Origin: Fidelibacterota bacterium UBA7301
GTDB taxonomy: Bacteria > Fidelibacterota > Marinisomatia > Marinisomatales > TCS55
Assembly: GCA_002471845.1 (NCBI GenBank)
Contig: DKQT01000018.1
Span: 62,001-126,000, forward strand
DNA length: 64,000 bases
Direction of reading: 5' to 3'
The translations under genes and the position numbers were made by a program. Below are positions 1 through 8,096 of the stretch, piece after piece. The stretch's first letter is position 1. Each line of letters opens with the position of its first letter. The notes beneath the pieces were generated by a model. The model was not told where the DNA came from and ran no database searches. It saw only the letters and a program-made list of their open reading frames with translations.

Positions 1-1
1 A

Positions 2-85
2 TTGGTGGAAGATGGAAAACTGGTTTTACCCCGTGGGAATGGCCTCGGTGTTTCTTTAAATTCTATTGAAGAAAAATTAATATAG
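2..85 (+). CDS. 3' end of an enolase-superfamily (dipeptide epimerase-like) gene, partial
   Basis: The open frame entering from the left edge encodes about 27 residues and ends in TAG. The tail contains DGKLVLPRGNGLGVSLN, which resembles the C-terminus of mandelate racemase/muconate lactonizing enzymes and dipeptide epimerases (consensus like P.GPGLGVELDE). The other two frames lack this pattern. Only the last residues are present, so substrate and subfamily cannot be decided. A palindromic repeat begins at its stop codon. Confidence 0.55.
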   Translation: MVEDGKLVLPRGNGLGVSLNSIEEKLI

Positions 86-112
86 TAAAGACGCATTGCA
101 ATGCGTCTCTAC
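85..112. repeat. 28-bp palindromic repeat, copy 1
   Basis: This is a near-perfect 28-bp inverted repeat, with one mismatched pair at 88/109 and a perfect 20-bp core at 89-108. It reads GTAAAGACGCATTG then CAATGCGTCTCTAC. It starts on the stop codon of the upstream gene and ends 8 bp before mce. Related copies lie at 2115-2142 and 8058-8083, so it belongs to a dispersed REP-like family. It may also act as a hairpin at the end of the upstream transcript. Confidence 0.7.
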
Positions 113-120
113 AAAATTAT

Positions 121-525
121 ATGAAAATACTCGGCATAGAACATATCGGTATTGCGGTAAACGACCTGGATACGAATGCGCCTTTTTGGAAGCATATTCT
201 AAACATTCAACATCGAAGTACAGAGGTGGTAGAAGATCAGGGTGTTACCACCGATATCTATGATACAGGGCAAGGCAAAGTTGAATTATTAGAAGCTACC
301 GACTCAGATACGCCTATCGGGAAATTTATTCAAAAAAGAGGTCCTGGTGTACATCATGTATGTTTTGAAGTAGACGATATAACCAAAGCAATAATAGAAC
401 TTAAAGAATCATATATTCAAATTTTATCCGATGAGCCAACTGTTGGGGCAGAAGGGTATAAAGCAGTGTTTATCCACCCCAAAAGTACCGGCGGTGTATT
501 GGTAGAACTGGCTGAAAAATTATAA
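121..525 (+). CDS. mce: Methylmalonyl-CoA epimerase (VOC/glyoxalase fold)
   Basis: The 134-residue protein has the usual length of methylmalonyl-CoA epimerase, which interconverts the R and S forms of methylmalonyl-CoA in the propionate/succinyl-CoA pathway in the cytoplasm. Two betaalphabetabetabeta modules of the vicinal oxygen chelate fold are visible. The metal ligands expected for the family are present: the His of IEHIGIAV near residue 8, the Gln/Glu region around KVELLE, the His of GVHHVCFEV near residue 78, and a C-terminal Glu in VLVELAEKL. Lactoylglutathione lyase is the main alternative, but the GPGVHHVCFEV segment is typical of the epimerase. No mutase subunit lies in the window. 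Confidence 0.85.
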   Translation: MKILGIEHIGIAVNDLDTNAPFWKHILNIQHRSTEVVEDQGVTTDIYDTGQGKVELLEATDSDTPIGKFIQKRGPGVHHVCFEVDDITKAIIELKESYIQILSDEPTVGAEGYKAVFIHPKSTGGVLVELAEKL

Positions 526-535
526 GAAATGGTGT

Positions 536-563
536 GCAATGATGAGCGAAAGTGAATCATTGC
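536..563. terminator. Hairpin between convergent genes (first of two)
   Basis: An 8-bp perfect inverted repeat, GCAATGAT and ATCATTGC, encloses a 12-base loop in the gap between the convergent mce and decarboxylase genes. It has no long T tract, so a terminator role is inferred from position and symmetry only. Confidence 0.4.
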
Positions 564-570
564 TGTACTC

Positions 571-599
571 GCAAAAATTCAACTTCGTTTCATTTTTGC
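571..599. terminator. Hairpin between convergent genes (second of two)
   Basis: GCAAAAAT at 571-578 is mirrored by ATTTTTGC at 592-599, giving an 8-bp A/T-rich stem with A and T runs inside it. Read from either strand it could serve as a bidirectional terminator for mce and the decarboxylase gene that ends at 604. Confidence 0.45.
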
Positions 600-603
600 A
601 ATC

Positions 604-2049
604 CTAATGGTTGGCCTCTTCTAATTCATCCACTATCTTAGATATAAATTTCCAAGTCTTTTTCAAATGATCCAATGTGGTGGTAGCCTGCCCCACAGAA
701 ATCCTTATAACGAACTGATCATTCAATTTCGTGTGTGTCAGATACAGCCGACCGCTTTCATTTAGAGTATGGAGTAATTTTTCATTGAATCCATCCCCGT
801 TTTTGTGACGGAAGCAGATCAAAATCAGTGGTGCTGACACCATCAGTTCAAACCGCTCATCCGCCTCGATCCAAGATCTTAATTCCTGTGCATTGGCCAC
901 GTGACTACGGATATATTTCTGCAATCCCACAACACCATAATAATTGATCACGTGCCACAGTTTCAATGCACGGAAGCGCCGGCCTAAGGGAATGCCCCAA
1001 TCGCGATAGTCAAAAACAGCACCCGATTCAGTGCCCTTGTTCTTGAGATATTCCGGTAAAATAGACATGGCATCGATTAGCGTTTTTCTATCTGCGACAT
1101 AAAACACACTGCAGTCGAAATTAGTGAGCATCCATTTATGGGGATTAAATGTGTAGCTGTCCGCGAATTCTATTCCTTTGTGGATAAAACGTAACTCTGG
1201 GCATAAGGCCGCCGGTCCAGCCATGGCCGCATCCACGTGAAGCCAAATATTAAACTCAGCACAGATTTTACCAATTTCGCCAATTGGGTCAAAAGCCGTG
1301 CTGGAAGTAGTCCCGGCGGTGGCACAAACAAAGGCCGGCGTAAATCCATTGGCGATATCAGCTTCGATTAAAGCTCTAAGATGATTGGTACTCATGGCAA
1401 AGCTCTCATCCACATTCACTAGACGAAGGCTGTTTTTACCCATTCCTGCGATCTTTACAGCCTTTTCTATGGAAGAGTGGGCTTGGGTTGAGGTATACAC
1501 TGTTAGCTTCCCATTATAGCCTTTTTCATTGATATTACCGTTGGATGCCTTTTCACGGGCAGCGATAAGGGCCACGAGACTAGAAGATGAAGCCGTATCC
1601 TGGAGGACACCTCCACCGGTGGAGGTGGATTTGAATTTCTTGGGTAAATCCATCATATCCACTAGCCAATCTAAAACGTGGGTTTCCACTTCAGTGCAGG
1701 CGGGACTAGTGGCCCAGATCATGCCCTGGATGCCCAACCCTGTGGAAATGAGATCGCCTAAAATAGCGGGACCGCTGGTGGCGCAGGGGAAATAGGCGTG
1801 GAAATTGGGGGACTGCCAATGGGTGATTCCCGGCATAAAGGAATCCATATCGGCTAGGATTTCTTCGTAAGACCGCCCTTTTTGCGGTGCTGAATCGGGG
1901 AGGTTTGAGCGGATATCCCCAGGCTGAACTTGAGAGAGGACAGGAAAGTCCTCGATATGGTCATAATAATCGGCAATCCAGTCAATGACTGCATGGCCCT
2001 GTTTTCGAAATTCCTCTGTTGTCATATGGAGGTTTGAGTTTTTATTCAT
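604..2049 (-). CDS. PLP-dependent aromatic-L-amino-acid decarboxylase family enzyme
   Basis: The 481-residue protein is a group II pyridoxal-phosphate decarboxylase, the family of tryptophan, tyrosine, DOPA and phenylalanine decarboxylases. It has the usual length. Visible landmarks are the N-terminal FRKQGHAVIDWIADYY segment, a substrate-region THWQSPNFHAYFP motif near residues 76-88, the cofactor Asp in WLHVDAAMAG (D273), and the Schiff-base lysine in FNPHKWML (K305). The product would be an aromatic amine and CO2, but the exact substrate cannot be read from sequence. It stands alone on the minus strand and converges with mce. No Shine-Dalgarno precedes the chosen ATG; a second Met eight residues in is an alternative start. 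Confidence 0.88.
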   Translation of the reverse strand: MNKNSNLHMTTEEFRKQGHAVIDWIADYYDHIEDFPVLSQVQPGDIRSNLPDSAPQKGRSYEEILADMDSFMPGITHWQSPNFHAYFPCATSGPAILGDLISTGLGIQGMIWATSPACTEVETHVLDWLVDMMDLPKKFKSTSTGGGVLQDTASSSSLVALIAAREKASNGNINEKGYNGKLTVYTSTQAHSSIEKAVKIAGMGKNSLRLVNVDESFAMSTNHLRALIEADIANGFTPAFVCATAGTTSSTAFDPIGEIGKICAEFNIWLHVDAAMAGPAALCPELRFIHKGIEFADSYTFNPHKWMLTNFDCSVFYVADRKTLIDAMSILPEYLKNKGTESGAVFDYRDWGIPLGRRFRALKLWHVINYYGVVGLQKYIRSHVANAQELRSWIEADERFELMVSAPLILICFRHKNGDGFNEKLLHTLNESGRLYLTHTKLNDQFVIRISVGQATTTLDHLKKTWKFISKIVDELEEANH

Positions 2050-2114
2050 TTTATACCGTATTGTTTTACGTTTGTCAGTGTTATAAGTAATAAATCTACT
2101 CCAGTATATGCATT

Positions 2115-2142
2115 GTAGGGGTCACAATAATGCGTCCCCTAT
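2115..2142. repeat. 28-bp palindromic repeat, copy 2 (diverged)
   Basis: The outer arms GTAGGGG and CCCCTAT form a 7-bp stem with one G-T pair, and the interior keeps the ACAATAATGCGT core resembling the CATTGCAATGCGT core of copy 1. Length matches copy 1. It lies in the divergent promoter gap between the decarboxylase and dehydratase genes. Confidence 0.55.
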
Positions 2143-2203
2143 ATCATTATTTTTCTATGAACAAAACAAGGATTTTAACAAGGTAAACACTTTATATTTC
2201 AGT

Positions 2204-3142
2204 ATGGTAACACTAAAAGATATTGAATCGGCCCACGATCGTATTCGCCCATTTATCCATCGCACACCGGTGATGACGAATCAAAATCTAAATATTCTCA
2301 GCGGCGCGTCCCTCTATTTCAAATGTGATAATTTTCAAAAAGCAGGATCATTCAAGATCCGCGGCGCCACTAATATTGTTGAGCAACTTTCTCAAGTTGA
2401 ATTGGATCGAGGCGTGGCCACCACATCATCGGGGAATCATGGTGCGGCCCTATCCATGGCAGTGACCAGGCGAGGCGGTAAAACGAAAGTGGTGATGCCC
2501 CACAATACACCCCAGATGAAAGTAAACAATGTGGAGCGCAACGGCGGTGAAGTGGTCTGGTGCGATCCGGATCAGCCATCACGTGAACGTGTTCTAGGGG
2601 AATTGGTGAATAAAACGGGCGCAACGGTTGCGCACCCTTATAACGATGAACGAATCGTAGCGGGTCAGGGTACCGCCGCCAAAGAATTGATAGAAGATTA
2701 TCCGGACTTGGATGTGATCATTTCTCCTGTGAGTGGGGGCGGATTGTTGAGTGGCACTTTACTGGCAGCGAAAGGAATGAAGCCGGAGATAGTGGTGTAT
2801 GGGGCAGAACCATCAGAAGCGGATGATGCCTACCGATCCTTGCAAAAAGGGGAAATTGTTGCTAACGAAACCATTGATACGATCTGTGATGGACTGCGAG
2901 CCCAGATTGGTACCATTACTTTTCCAATTATTCAAAAATATGTGGATAGTATCATTACCGTAACCGAAACGGAGATTATTGAAGCGATGAAAATGGTTTG
3001 GGAGCGTATGAAGATAATCGCCGAACCATCCAGTGTGATCACCCTTGGGGCTTTGTTAAAAAGTAAAGACAGGTTTTCCGGAAAGAAAGTTGGATTAATT
3101 CTCTCTGGTGGGAATGTGGATTTAAATCAATTACCTTGGTAA
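2204..3142 (+). CDS. Threonine/serine dehydratase-like PLP enzyme (or serine racemase)
   Basis: This is a fold-type II PLP enzyme of 312 residues. It carries the lysine motif AGSFKIRGA (K51), the phosphate/substrate loop SSGNHGAALS, and the glycine-rich PLP phosphate loop SGGGLLSG. It fits catabolic L-threonine/L-serine ammonia-lyase or serine racemase, which have no C-terminal ACT domain; none is present here. The frame stays open back to 2108, but I set the start at ATG 2204. The first 32 codons lie in intergenic DNA that contains the palindromic repeat, and homologues start at the MVTLKDIESAHDRI segment. No clear Shine-Dalgarno is visible. Threonine versus serine preference cannot be decided. 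Confidence 0.85.
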   Translation: MVTLKDIESAHDRIRPFIHRTPVMTNQNLNILSGASLYFKCDNFQKAGSFKIRGATNIVEQLSQVELDRGVATTSSGNHGAALSMAVTRRGGKTKVVMPHNTPQMKVNNVERNGGEVVWCDPDQPSRERVLGELVNKTGATVAHPYNDERIVAGQGTAAKELIEDYPDLDVIISPVSGGGLLSGTLLAAKGMKPEIVVYGAEPSEADDAYRSLQKGEIVANETIDTICDGLRAQIGTITFPIIQKYVDSIITVTETEIIEAMKMVWERMKIIAEPSSVITLGALLKSKDRFSGKKVGLILSGGNVDLNQLPW

Positions 3143-3149
3143 AATAAAA

Positions 3150-3980
3150 ATGAATTATCGATTTGTTGTTTTTTTCTGTTTAGTGGTAAATATATCAGCC
3201 CAAACCCAAGTTGTGGTTCAGGAGGTCATGTTCATGGACGCGCCTTACGTTGGTGAAGTCACAACTACGACCACAAAATATGCTTCCGATGGACTTTTTC
3301 GCCAGGAATCATCCATAGAAGTGGATCGTTTTTTGATTAGAATGGCTATGGGTGGGAATAAAAAACTCGGGAGTGTCTTGGATGGGAAATCAGAATCCCG
3401 AATAGTCTATGATGCAAATGATGAAGAATATGCCATGGAGACATTTAATACCATCCGTGCAAATGATGGGACTCCGACGTTGAAAACTACCATGGGTAGA
3501 ATGAACATGGGAGGTGGCTCTAGCGAAGGGCGGGAAAATAACAATTCGGATGAAGAAGAGGAAAAATCCGAATACGATCGTACTATTTCTGAATCAATGG
3601 AGCGTGTTGTTGGATTTGATGTACGAAAAGTAACTACAAAGATAAAAAGTAACGATGGGCTTGTGTTAATTGAAGAATGGTTAACCACCGATACAACTTT
3701 ATTTCATTTTGTATCAAAAGTGGAGGTAGATCTAGTGCAATCTTATGGAGGGGAGAAACGCAATACTCCAAGGAGTTTCTCTGAATCTATGTTAACCAGC
3801 GCAGAACAGGAATTTGAATCCGTTCCAGGTCAGATGGTCAAATATACCATGGAAATGAAGGATGAAGATGATGATGGATTTAAGATGGTTTGGAAATTGA
3901 AATCGATTACGGAAGTGCCATATAAAGCATCCGATTTTGAAATTTATAAATCATTTAAAAAGGTGGATGAATTAGATTGA
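3150..3980 (+). CDS. Exported protein of unknown function (DUF4412-like)
   Basis: The 276-residue product begins with a signal peptide (hydrophobic residues 4-17, probable cleavage after NISA), so it is predicted to be periplasmic or surface-exposed. The mature part is rich in beta-strand patterns. It has an acidic, low-complexity linker around residues 130-142 and ends in a YKASDFEIYKSFKKVD segment. This layout resembles DUF4412-type exported proteins, which end in a sentence like FEVPEGYKKV; that match is a weak impression. It starts 7 bp after the dehydratase stop and is probably cotranscribed. Its 3' end overlaps the remnant on the opposite strand by 9 bp. Confidence 0.6.
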   Translation: MNYRFVVFFCLVVNISAQTQVVVQEVMFMDAPYVGEVTTTTTKYASDGLFRQESSIEVDRFLIRMAMGGNKKLGSVLDGKSESRIVYDANDEEYAMETFNTIRANDGTPTLKTTMGRMNMGGGSSEGRENNNSDEEEEKSEYDRTISESMERVVGFDVRKVTTKIKSNDGLVLIEEWLTTDTTLFHFVSKVEVDLVQSYGGEKRNTPRSFSESMLTSAEQEFESVPGQMVKYTMEMKDEDDDGFKMVWKLKSITEVPYKASDFEIYKSFKKVDELD

Positions 3981-4271
3981 TGTAACCATCATAATATTCT
4001 TTGAATTAGTGATGTTGATGCCTTGTGCCCCTTCATCTTGGCCGGTAAAGGAGAGGATAGATTTGTCCATGCTAAAACCTTTTATTACCAAAATATTTTT
4101 ACCCTCAATAGATAGGGTTCCACGAATGGAATAGGTTCCTTCCGGTATGTAAATAATATCTACCGGTACAGACAAAATAAATTGGGTTTGGAGCTTTTTC
4201 TCGATATTAGATACAAAAAGAATCGATACTGAAAAGATTGTGAATGCCGATAATTTAATTAGGTATTTCAT
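3972..4271 (-). pseudogene. Truncated N-terminus of a parallel beta-helix (pectate-lyase-fold) secreted protein
   Basis: About 99 residues are encoded from the ATG at 4271. A signal peptide (MKYLIKLSAFTIFSVSILF) is followed by a beta-helix entry segment containing IYIPEGTYSIRGTLSIEGK and then GFSMDKSILSFTGQ. This is the pattern that opens 400-residue parallel beta-helix proteins (PAGTY..dGTLslDGKnvtI.G.gmdkTILsF.GQ). The frame stops right after the phrase NITNSKNIMMVTSI, where intact family members run on for about 300 more residues. The stop falls at the convergent end of the upstream gene, which looks like a deletion scar. A short functional protein is possible but unlikely. Confidence 0.65.
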
Positions 4272-4303
4272 GAATAAATTCCATCGAAATACTACAAGTG
4301 TTA

Positions 4304-6130
4304 ATGACATTGATTAAGAAAAGCAAAATACAACAGGTCCCCACCAAATCTGGAGTATACTTCTTCAAAGATGAATCCGGAGAGATCATCTATATCGGGA
4401 AAGCCAAAAACTTACGGAACCGGGTACGTTCCTATTTTCAAAGGAGCAAGCATCAGTCGGTAAAGAATATATCAATGATTAAACGGATTACCGATGTAGA
4501 ATGGCTGGTTTTGCGGACGGAAGTGGAAGCTCTATTGACCGAAGCCAATCTTATTAAACAACATCAGCCCCATTATAATGTGAGTTTAAGGGATGATAAG
4601 TCATTTCCCTATATCCGGATCACAAAAGAGCCTTATCCTCGTGTATTCATCACCCGAAATATTGTTCGGGATGGATCAAAATATTTTGGACCCTACACCG
4701 ATGTACTTCATTTAAGGCGATCTTTGAAAGCCGTGCATAAAATCTTTCCCGTGCGCAGCTGTGATTACATTATTGATGATGCATTCATCGCGGCGAAAAA
4801 GGTGAGTCTCTGCCTGGATTATCATATCAAGAAATGCCAGGGGCCCTGCGAAGGATTGGTATCCGAAAAGGATTATAATGAAATGATCAAACAGGTAATC
4901 CAGTTTTTGCAGGGACGAACGAAGGAGACGGAAGTTTATATTCATGAACAAATGGAGAGTGCGTCCTCCGAAATGCGGTTCGAAGATGCGGGGATGTACC
5001 GTGATCAGCTCCATGCCATTGGACGCTTCAAGGATCGTCAGCGAAAGGTCACGGCGGATTTCGAAGACAGGGATGTGTTTGCTTTAGCTAAAGAAGAAGA
5101 TTATGGGATTGCTGTCATAGTGCGAATCCGTAACGGTCGTATCACCAGCCGCGAAAAAATATCGCTCCGAAATTTAGATGATTCAGACAGCGTTATGATG
5201 GAAACGATCATCACCCGTTTTTATTTAGAATCGGATTTTATCCCAAAGGAAATATCATTGCCTGTTGAACCGGAAAACCAAGACCAATTGATCCTATGGC
5301 TTAAGGAAAAACGGAATGGTGCGATTCATCTTTTTATGCCCCAAAAAGGTGAGAAAGCTAAGGAAGTCCGTTTGGCCTTTCAAAATGCCAAGCTGCTTTT
5401 GGGCGAGTGGATGATCAATCGGAAAAAGCGTCGTGAACTGGTGCCGAAAATGGTGAATCAACTCCAGGAGGATTTGCAATTGAAAGTCCCACCGCGACGT
5501 ATTGAAGCATTCGATATATCCCACTTAGGTGGCACAAATACGGTAGCATCCATGGTTTGTTTCATGGATGGAAAGACGAGAAAAAGTGAATACCGGAAAT
5601 TTAAAGTAAAAACCGTGAAGAGTATTGACGATTACGCATCTATGCGGGAGATTGTCCACCGGCGCTATAAACGGGTGAAAGAAGAGGGCATAGGCTTACC
5701 TGATCTTATCCTGATCGATGGGGGAAAGGGACAATTATCCATGGCCGTGTCAGCCTTAAGGGAATTGGGATTAGATTATTTGCCTATTATTGGTTTGGCA
5801 AAGCGATTGGAAGAAGTATTTGTGCCGGGGCAGTCTGAAGCACAATCCATTCATAAGCAATCACCAGGACTAATTCTACTTCGACGTATTCGCGATGAGG
5901 CTCATCGTTTTGCAATTACATTCCAGCGCAGCAAGCGTAAAGATAGCTTAACATCCATATTTAATGACATTGATGGAATGGGGCCAAAACGAATTCAAAA
6001 ACTTCTGCAAGCCTTTGATTCCACTGAAATAATTGCCAATTCAGATCAAACAGAAATTTCCATAAAAACAGGCATCCCGAAAAAGATCGCTGTGGAAATA
6101 ATCAAAACTGCCAAAAAATTAACCAAATAA
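4304..6130 (+). CDS. uvrC: UvrABC excision nuclease subunit C
   Basis: The 608-residue protein makes the dual incisions in nucleotide excision repair together with UvrB. Domains in order are an N-terminal GIY-YIG nuclease (SGVYFFKD, then IIYIGKAKNLRNRV), a cysteine-containing linker (RSCDYII, KKCQGPCEG), a UVR domain around residues 200-240 that contacts UvrB, the C-terminal RNase H-like nuclease domain (IEAFDISHLGGTNTVASMV, LILIDGGKGQL, DEAHRFAI), and a terminal helix-hairpin-helix (DIDGMGPKRIQKLL). The length is typical. A GTG two codons earlier (4298) is an alternative start. Only 32 bp separate it from the divergent beta-helix remnant. Confidence 0.96.
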   Translation: MTLIKKSKIQQVPTKSGVYFFKDESGEIIYIGKAKNLRNRVRSYFQRSKHQSVKNISMIKRITDVEWLVLRTEVEALLTEANLIKQHQPHYNVSLRDDKSFPYIRITKEPYPRVFITRNIVRDGSKYFGPYTDVLHLRRSLKAVHKIFPVRSCDYIIDDAFIAAKKVSLCLDYHIKKCQGPCEGLVSEKDYNEMIKQVIQFLQGRTKETEVYIHEQMESASSEMRFEDAGMYRDQLHAIGRFKDRQRKVTADFEDRDVFALAKEEDYGIAVIVRIRNGRITSREKISLRNLDDSDSVMMETIITRFYLESDFIPKEISLPVEPENQDQLILWLKEKRNGAIHLFMPQKGEKAKEVRLAFQNAKLLLGEWMINRKKRRELVPKMVNQLQEDLQLKVPPRRIEAFDISHLGGTNTVASMVCFMDGKTRKSEYRKFKVKTVKSIDDYASMREIVHRRYKRVKEEGIGLPDLILIDGGKGQLSMAVSALRELGLDYLPIIGLAKRLEEVFVPGQSEAQSIHKQSPGLILLRRIRDEAHRFAITFQRSKRKDSLTSIFNDIDGMGPKRIQKLLQAFDSTEIIANSDQTEISIKTGIPKKIAVEIIKTAKKLTK

Positions 6131-6188
6131 ACTTTTACTTCTTACTTTCAGTAGGAGGAACAAAGCGGGCTTTTTTATTATATCATTA

Positions 6189-7142
6189 TTAAATATTAAA
6201 TCCTTTTTCTTTCATCCATTTATCAGAAACAAATTTTCCCATATAGTTGCGAATACCGTCAGCCAGGATGCAGAGGCATTTTTGTCCTTCCTTTAAAGAC
6301 TTTGCAGCTTGGAGTCCAGCCCAAACTACAGAACCACTGGAACCGCCGCAGAGGAGGCCCTCTTCTTTAATCAATCGTCGCGCCACATCGAAAGAATCCT
6401 GGTCATTGATCTTTACATACTGATCCACTATTGAATTATCAAGAACATCAGGGAAAAAGTCATAACCTATACCTTCCACATGGTAAGGATAAATTTCATC
6501 ACCGCCACCAAGAATGGAGCCGTAAGGGTCAGCGCCAACAATTTGAATGTGGGGATTCTTTTCTTTCAGGTTTTTGGCGATGCCCGTGATGGTGCCGCCA
6601 GTTCCCACACCTACAACAACCATATCCAAATCAGCACCAAAATCATTCCAAATTTCTTCCGCTGTTCCTTCATAGTGGGCGTCAGGGTTATCGGGATTTT
6701 CATATTGATCCAGAATATGGGCATTGGGGATTTCCTGCTGCATGCGCTTGGCCACTTCGATCAAACCGTCTGGATCATCGTGGGCTGCTTCTGTCGGTGT
6801 ACGCACAATTTTAGCCCCTAAAGCGCGGAGGGTGACTTCCTTCTCCATGCTCATTTTTTCAGGCATCACAATGATCATGCGATAACCCTTCACCGCTGCC
6901 GCCATGGCTAGGCCGATCCCTGTATTCCCGGAGGTGGGCTCGATTAATGTATCCCCCGGTTTAATGCGTCCAGAGTTTTCCGCATTTTCAACCATTCGGA
7001 CGCCGATACGGTCTTTGACCGACCCACCAGCATTGAAAAATTCGCATTTTCCATATAAGTCACAATTCAATTCTTTACCGATAGAATTCAGTTTTACAAT
7101 TGGCGTATTTCCTACAGCGCCTAAAATATTATTTAAGATCAT
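6189..7142 (-). CDS. cysK: Cysteine synthase (O-acetylserine sulfhydrylase)
   Basis: The enzyme converts O-acetylserine plus sulfide to cysteine with PLP. Key features are the lysine motif FFNAGGSVKDRIG (K43), the substrate loop PTSGNTGIG, the phosphate-binding GVGTGGTITGIAKNLK, and the C-terminal GGSSGS serine loop. I chose the Met at 7142 (317 residues), since homologues begin M.. NILGAVGNTPIVKL and the minus strand there has a purine-rich GAAAGAAAG upstream. A Met nine codons earlier (7169) has no ribosome site. A cystathionine beta-synthase-like role is possible, but there is no CBS or haem domain. It converges with uvrC. Confidence 0.9.
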   Translation of the reverse strand: MILNNILGAVGNTPIVKLNSIGKELNCDLYGKCEFFNAGGSVKDRIGVRMVENAENSGRIKPGDTLIEPTSGNTGIGLAMAAAVKGYRMIIVMPEKMSMEKEVTLRALGAKIVRTPTEAAHDDPDGLIEVAKRMQQEIPNAHILDQYENPDNPDAHYEGTAEEIWNDFGADLDMVVVGVGTGGTITGIAKNLKEKNPHIQIVGADPYGSILGGGDEIYPYHVEGIGYDFFPDVLDNSIVDQYVKINDQDSFDVARRLIKEEGLLCGGSSGSVVWAGLQAAKSLKEGQKCLCILADGIRNYMGKFVSDKWMKEKGFNI

Positions 7143-7220
7143 TGGGTTCTTTCTTTCAATCCATTTCAAAAGGTAATTTCAATATAATGAAATTACAGAA
7201 ATTATGATGGAGTTATGCCT

Positions 7221-7949
7221 ATGAACTTACTAGAAGGTAAGGTTTGTATTATTACTGGGGCTGGTCGTGGGATCGGTAAAGCAACCGCAATTAAATTCGC
7301 GGAAGAAGGTGCTAAGGTTGTAGTGGCTGAATTTGATGAGACGTCCGGGCAATCCACTGCTGATGCAGTTGGGGGAGCCTTTGTCAAAACCAATGTTTCG
7401 GATAAAGATAATGTTGATGCGTTGATTCAATCTACCATGGATGCTTTTGGTCGTATAGATGTGTTGGTGAACAATGCGGGCATTCTCATGGACGGAACTT
7501 TGGCCAAGATGGAAGAAGACCAGTTTGACGCTGTGATCAATGTGAATTTAAAAGGGGTATACCTCTGCGGACGTGCAGTGTCGAACATCATGAAAGAACA
7601 GGGTAGCGGCGTTATTTTGAATGCATCTTCTGTGGTGGCCCATAACGGGAATTTCGGACAAACCAACTATGTGGCGACCAAATCAGGAGTTATTGGTATG
7701 ACGAAAGTTTGGGCCCGTGAATTGGGCAAAGATGGGATACGTGTGAACGCCGTAGCACCGGGATTTATCAAGACTGACATGACAGCCCAAATGCCGGAAA
7801 AAATAATCCAGATGATGGGGGACAAAGTCCCACTGAAGCGCTGGGGTGAACCTGAAGATATTGCCAATGTTTACTGCTTTTTGGCTAGCGATGAGGCATC
7901 TTATATCAGTGGAACTGTGTTAAATGTAGACGGAGGTGTGGTGGTCTGA
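7221..7949 (+). CDS. fabG: 3-oxoacyl-ACP reductase-type short-chain dehydrogenase
   Basis: This 242-residue SDR reduces a ketone with NAD(P)H and is most like FabG of fatty-acid synthesis. It shows the cofactor motif TGAGRGIGK near residue 12-20, NNAG at 84-87, the catalytic Ser137, Tyr150 and Lys154 (S-x12-YxxxK), and the PG..T motif after it. The start is set at ATG 7221 because GGAG at 7209-7212 lies 8 bases upstream; the ATG at 7215 is only 2 bases from it. It stands alone, away from other fatty-acid genes, so a catabolic role such as acetoacetyl-CoA reduction is also possible. Confidence 0.82.
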   Translation: MNLLEGKVCIITGAGRGIGKATAIKFAEEGAKVVVAEFDETSGQSTADAVGGAFVKTNVSDKDNVDALIQSTMDAFGRIDVLVNNAGILMDGTLAKMEEDQFDAVINVNLKGVYLCGRAVSNIMKEQGSGVILNASSVVAHNGNFGQTNYVATKSGVIGMTKVWARELGKDGIRVNAVAPGFIKTDMTAQMPEKIIQMMGDKVPLKRWGEPEDIANVYCFLASDEASYISGTVLNVDGGVVV

Positions 7950-7966
7950 TGGGACAAATGTTTTAG

Positions 7967-7983
7967 CACGGACAATTGTCGTG
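7967..7983. repeat. Short inverted repeat downstream of fabG
   Basis: CACG-G-ACAATTGT-CGTG is an interrupted palindrome with one bulged base, 18 bases after the fabG stop. It could be part of a transcript-end hairpin. The rest of the 147-bp gap up to the hsp20 end holds the third palindromic repeat and no gene. Confidence 0.35.
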
Positions 7984-8057
7984 TCCAGCCGAAAACCCGT
8001 GAAAGAAGATTCAGCGAAGAGGACCCTCCAAAATTTGGTGGATCTCGTATAGGTTAT

Positions 8058-8083
8058 GTAGGGGATGTATGAGCACCCCCTAC
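8058..8083. repeat. Palindromic repeat, copy 3 (diverged)
   Basis: GTAGGGG at 8058-8064 pairs perfectly with CCCCTAC at 8077-8083 around a 12-base interior, matching the outer arms of copy 2. It sits 14 bp from the stop of hsp20 in the convergent fabG/hsp20 gap and could also end both transcripts. Confidence 0.55.
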
Positions 8084-8096
8084 GATTTATTATTAA

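Noticed and set aside
2108..2203. Long N-terminal extension of the dehydratase
   Set aside because: The first 32 codons lie in intergenic DNA that contains a palindromic repeat, and the family's N-terminus starts at the Met at 2204.
4272..4310. Upstream extension of the beta-helix remnant (13 codons)
   Set aside because: The signal peptide begins at the Met at 4271; the extension overlaps the uvrC start region and adds no motif.
6131..6188. Intrinsic terminator between uvrC and cysK
   Set aside because: Only a very short AAAGC/GCTTT stem with a 2-base loop is present, with a T run after it. Too weak to call.
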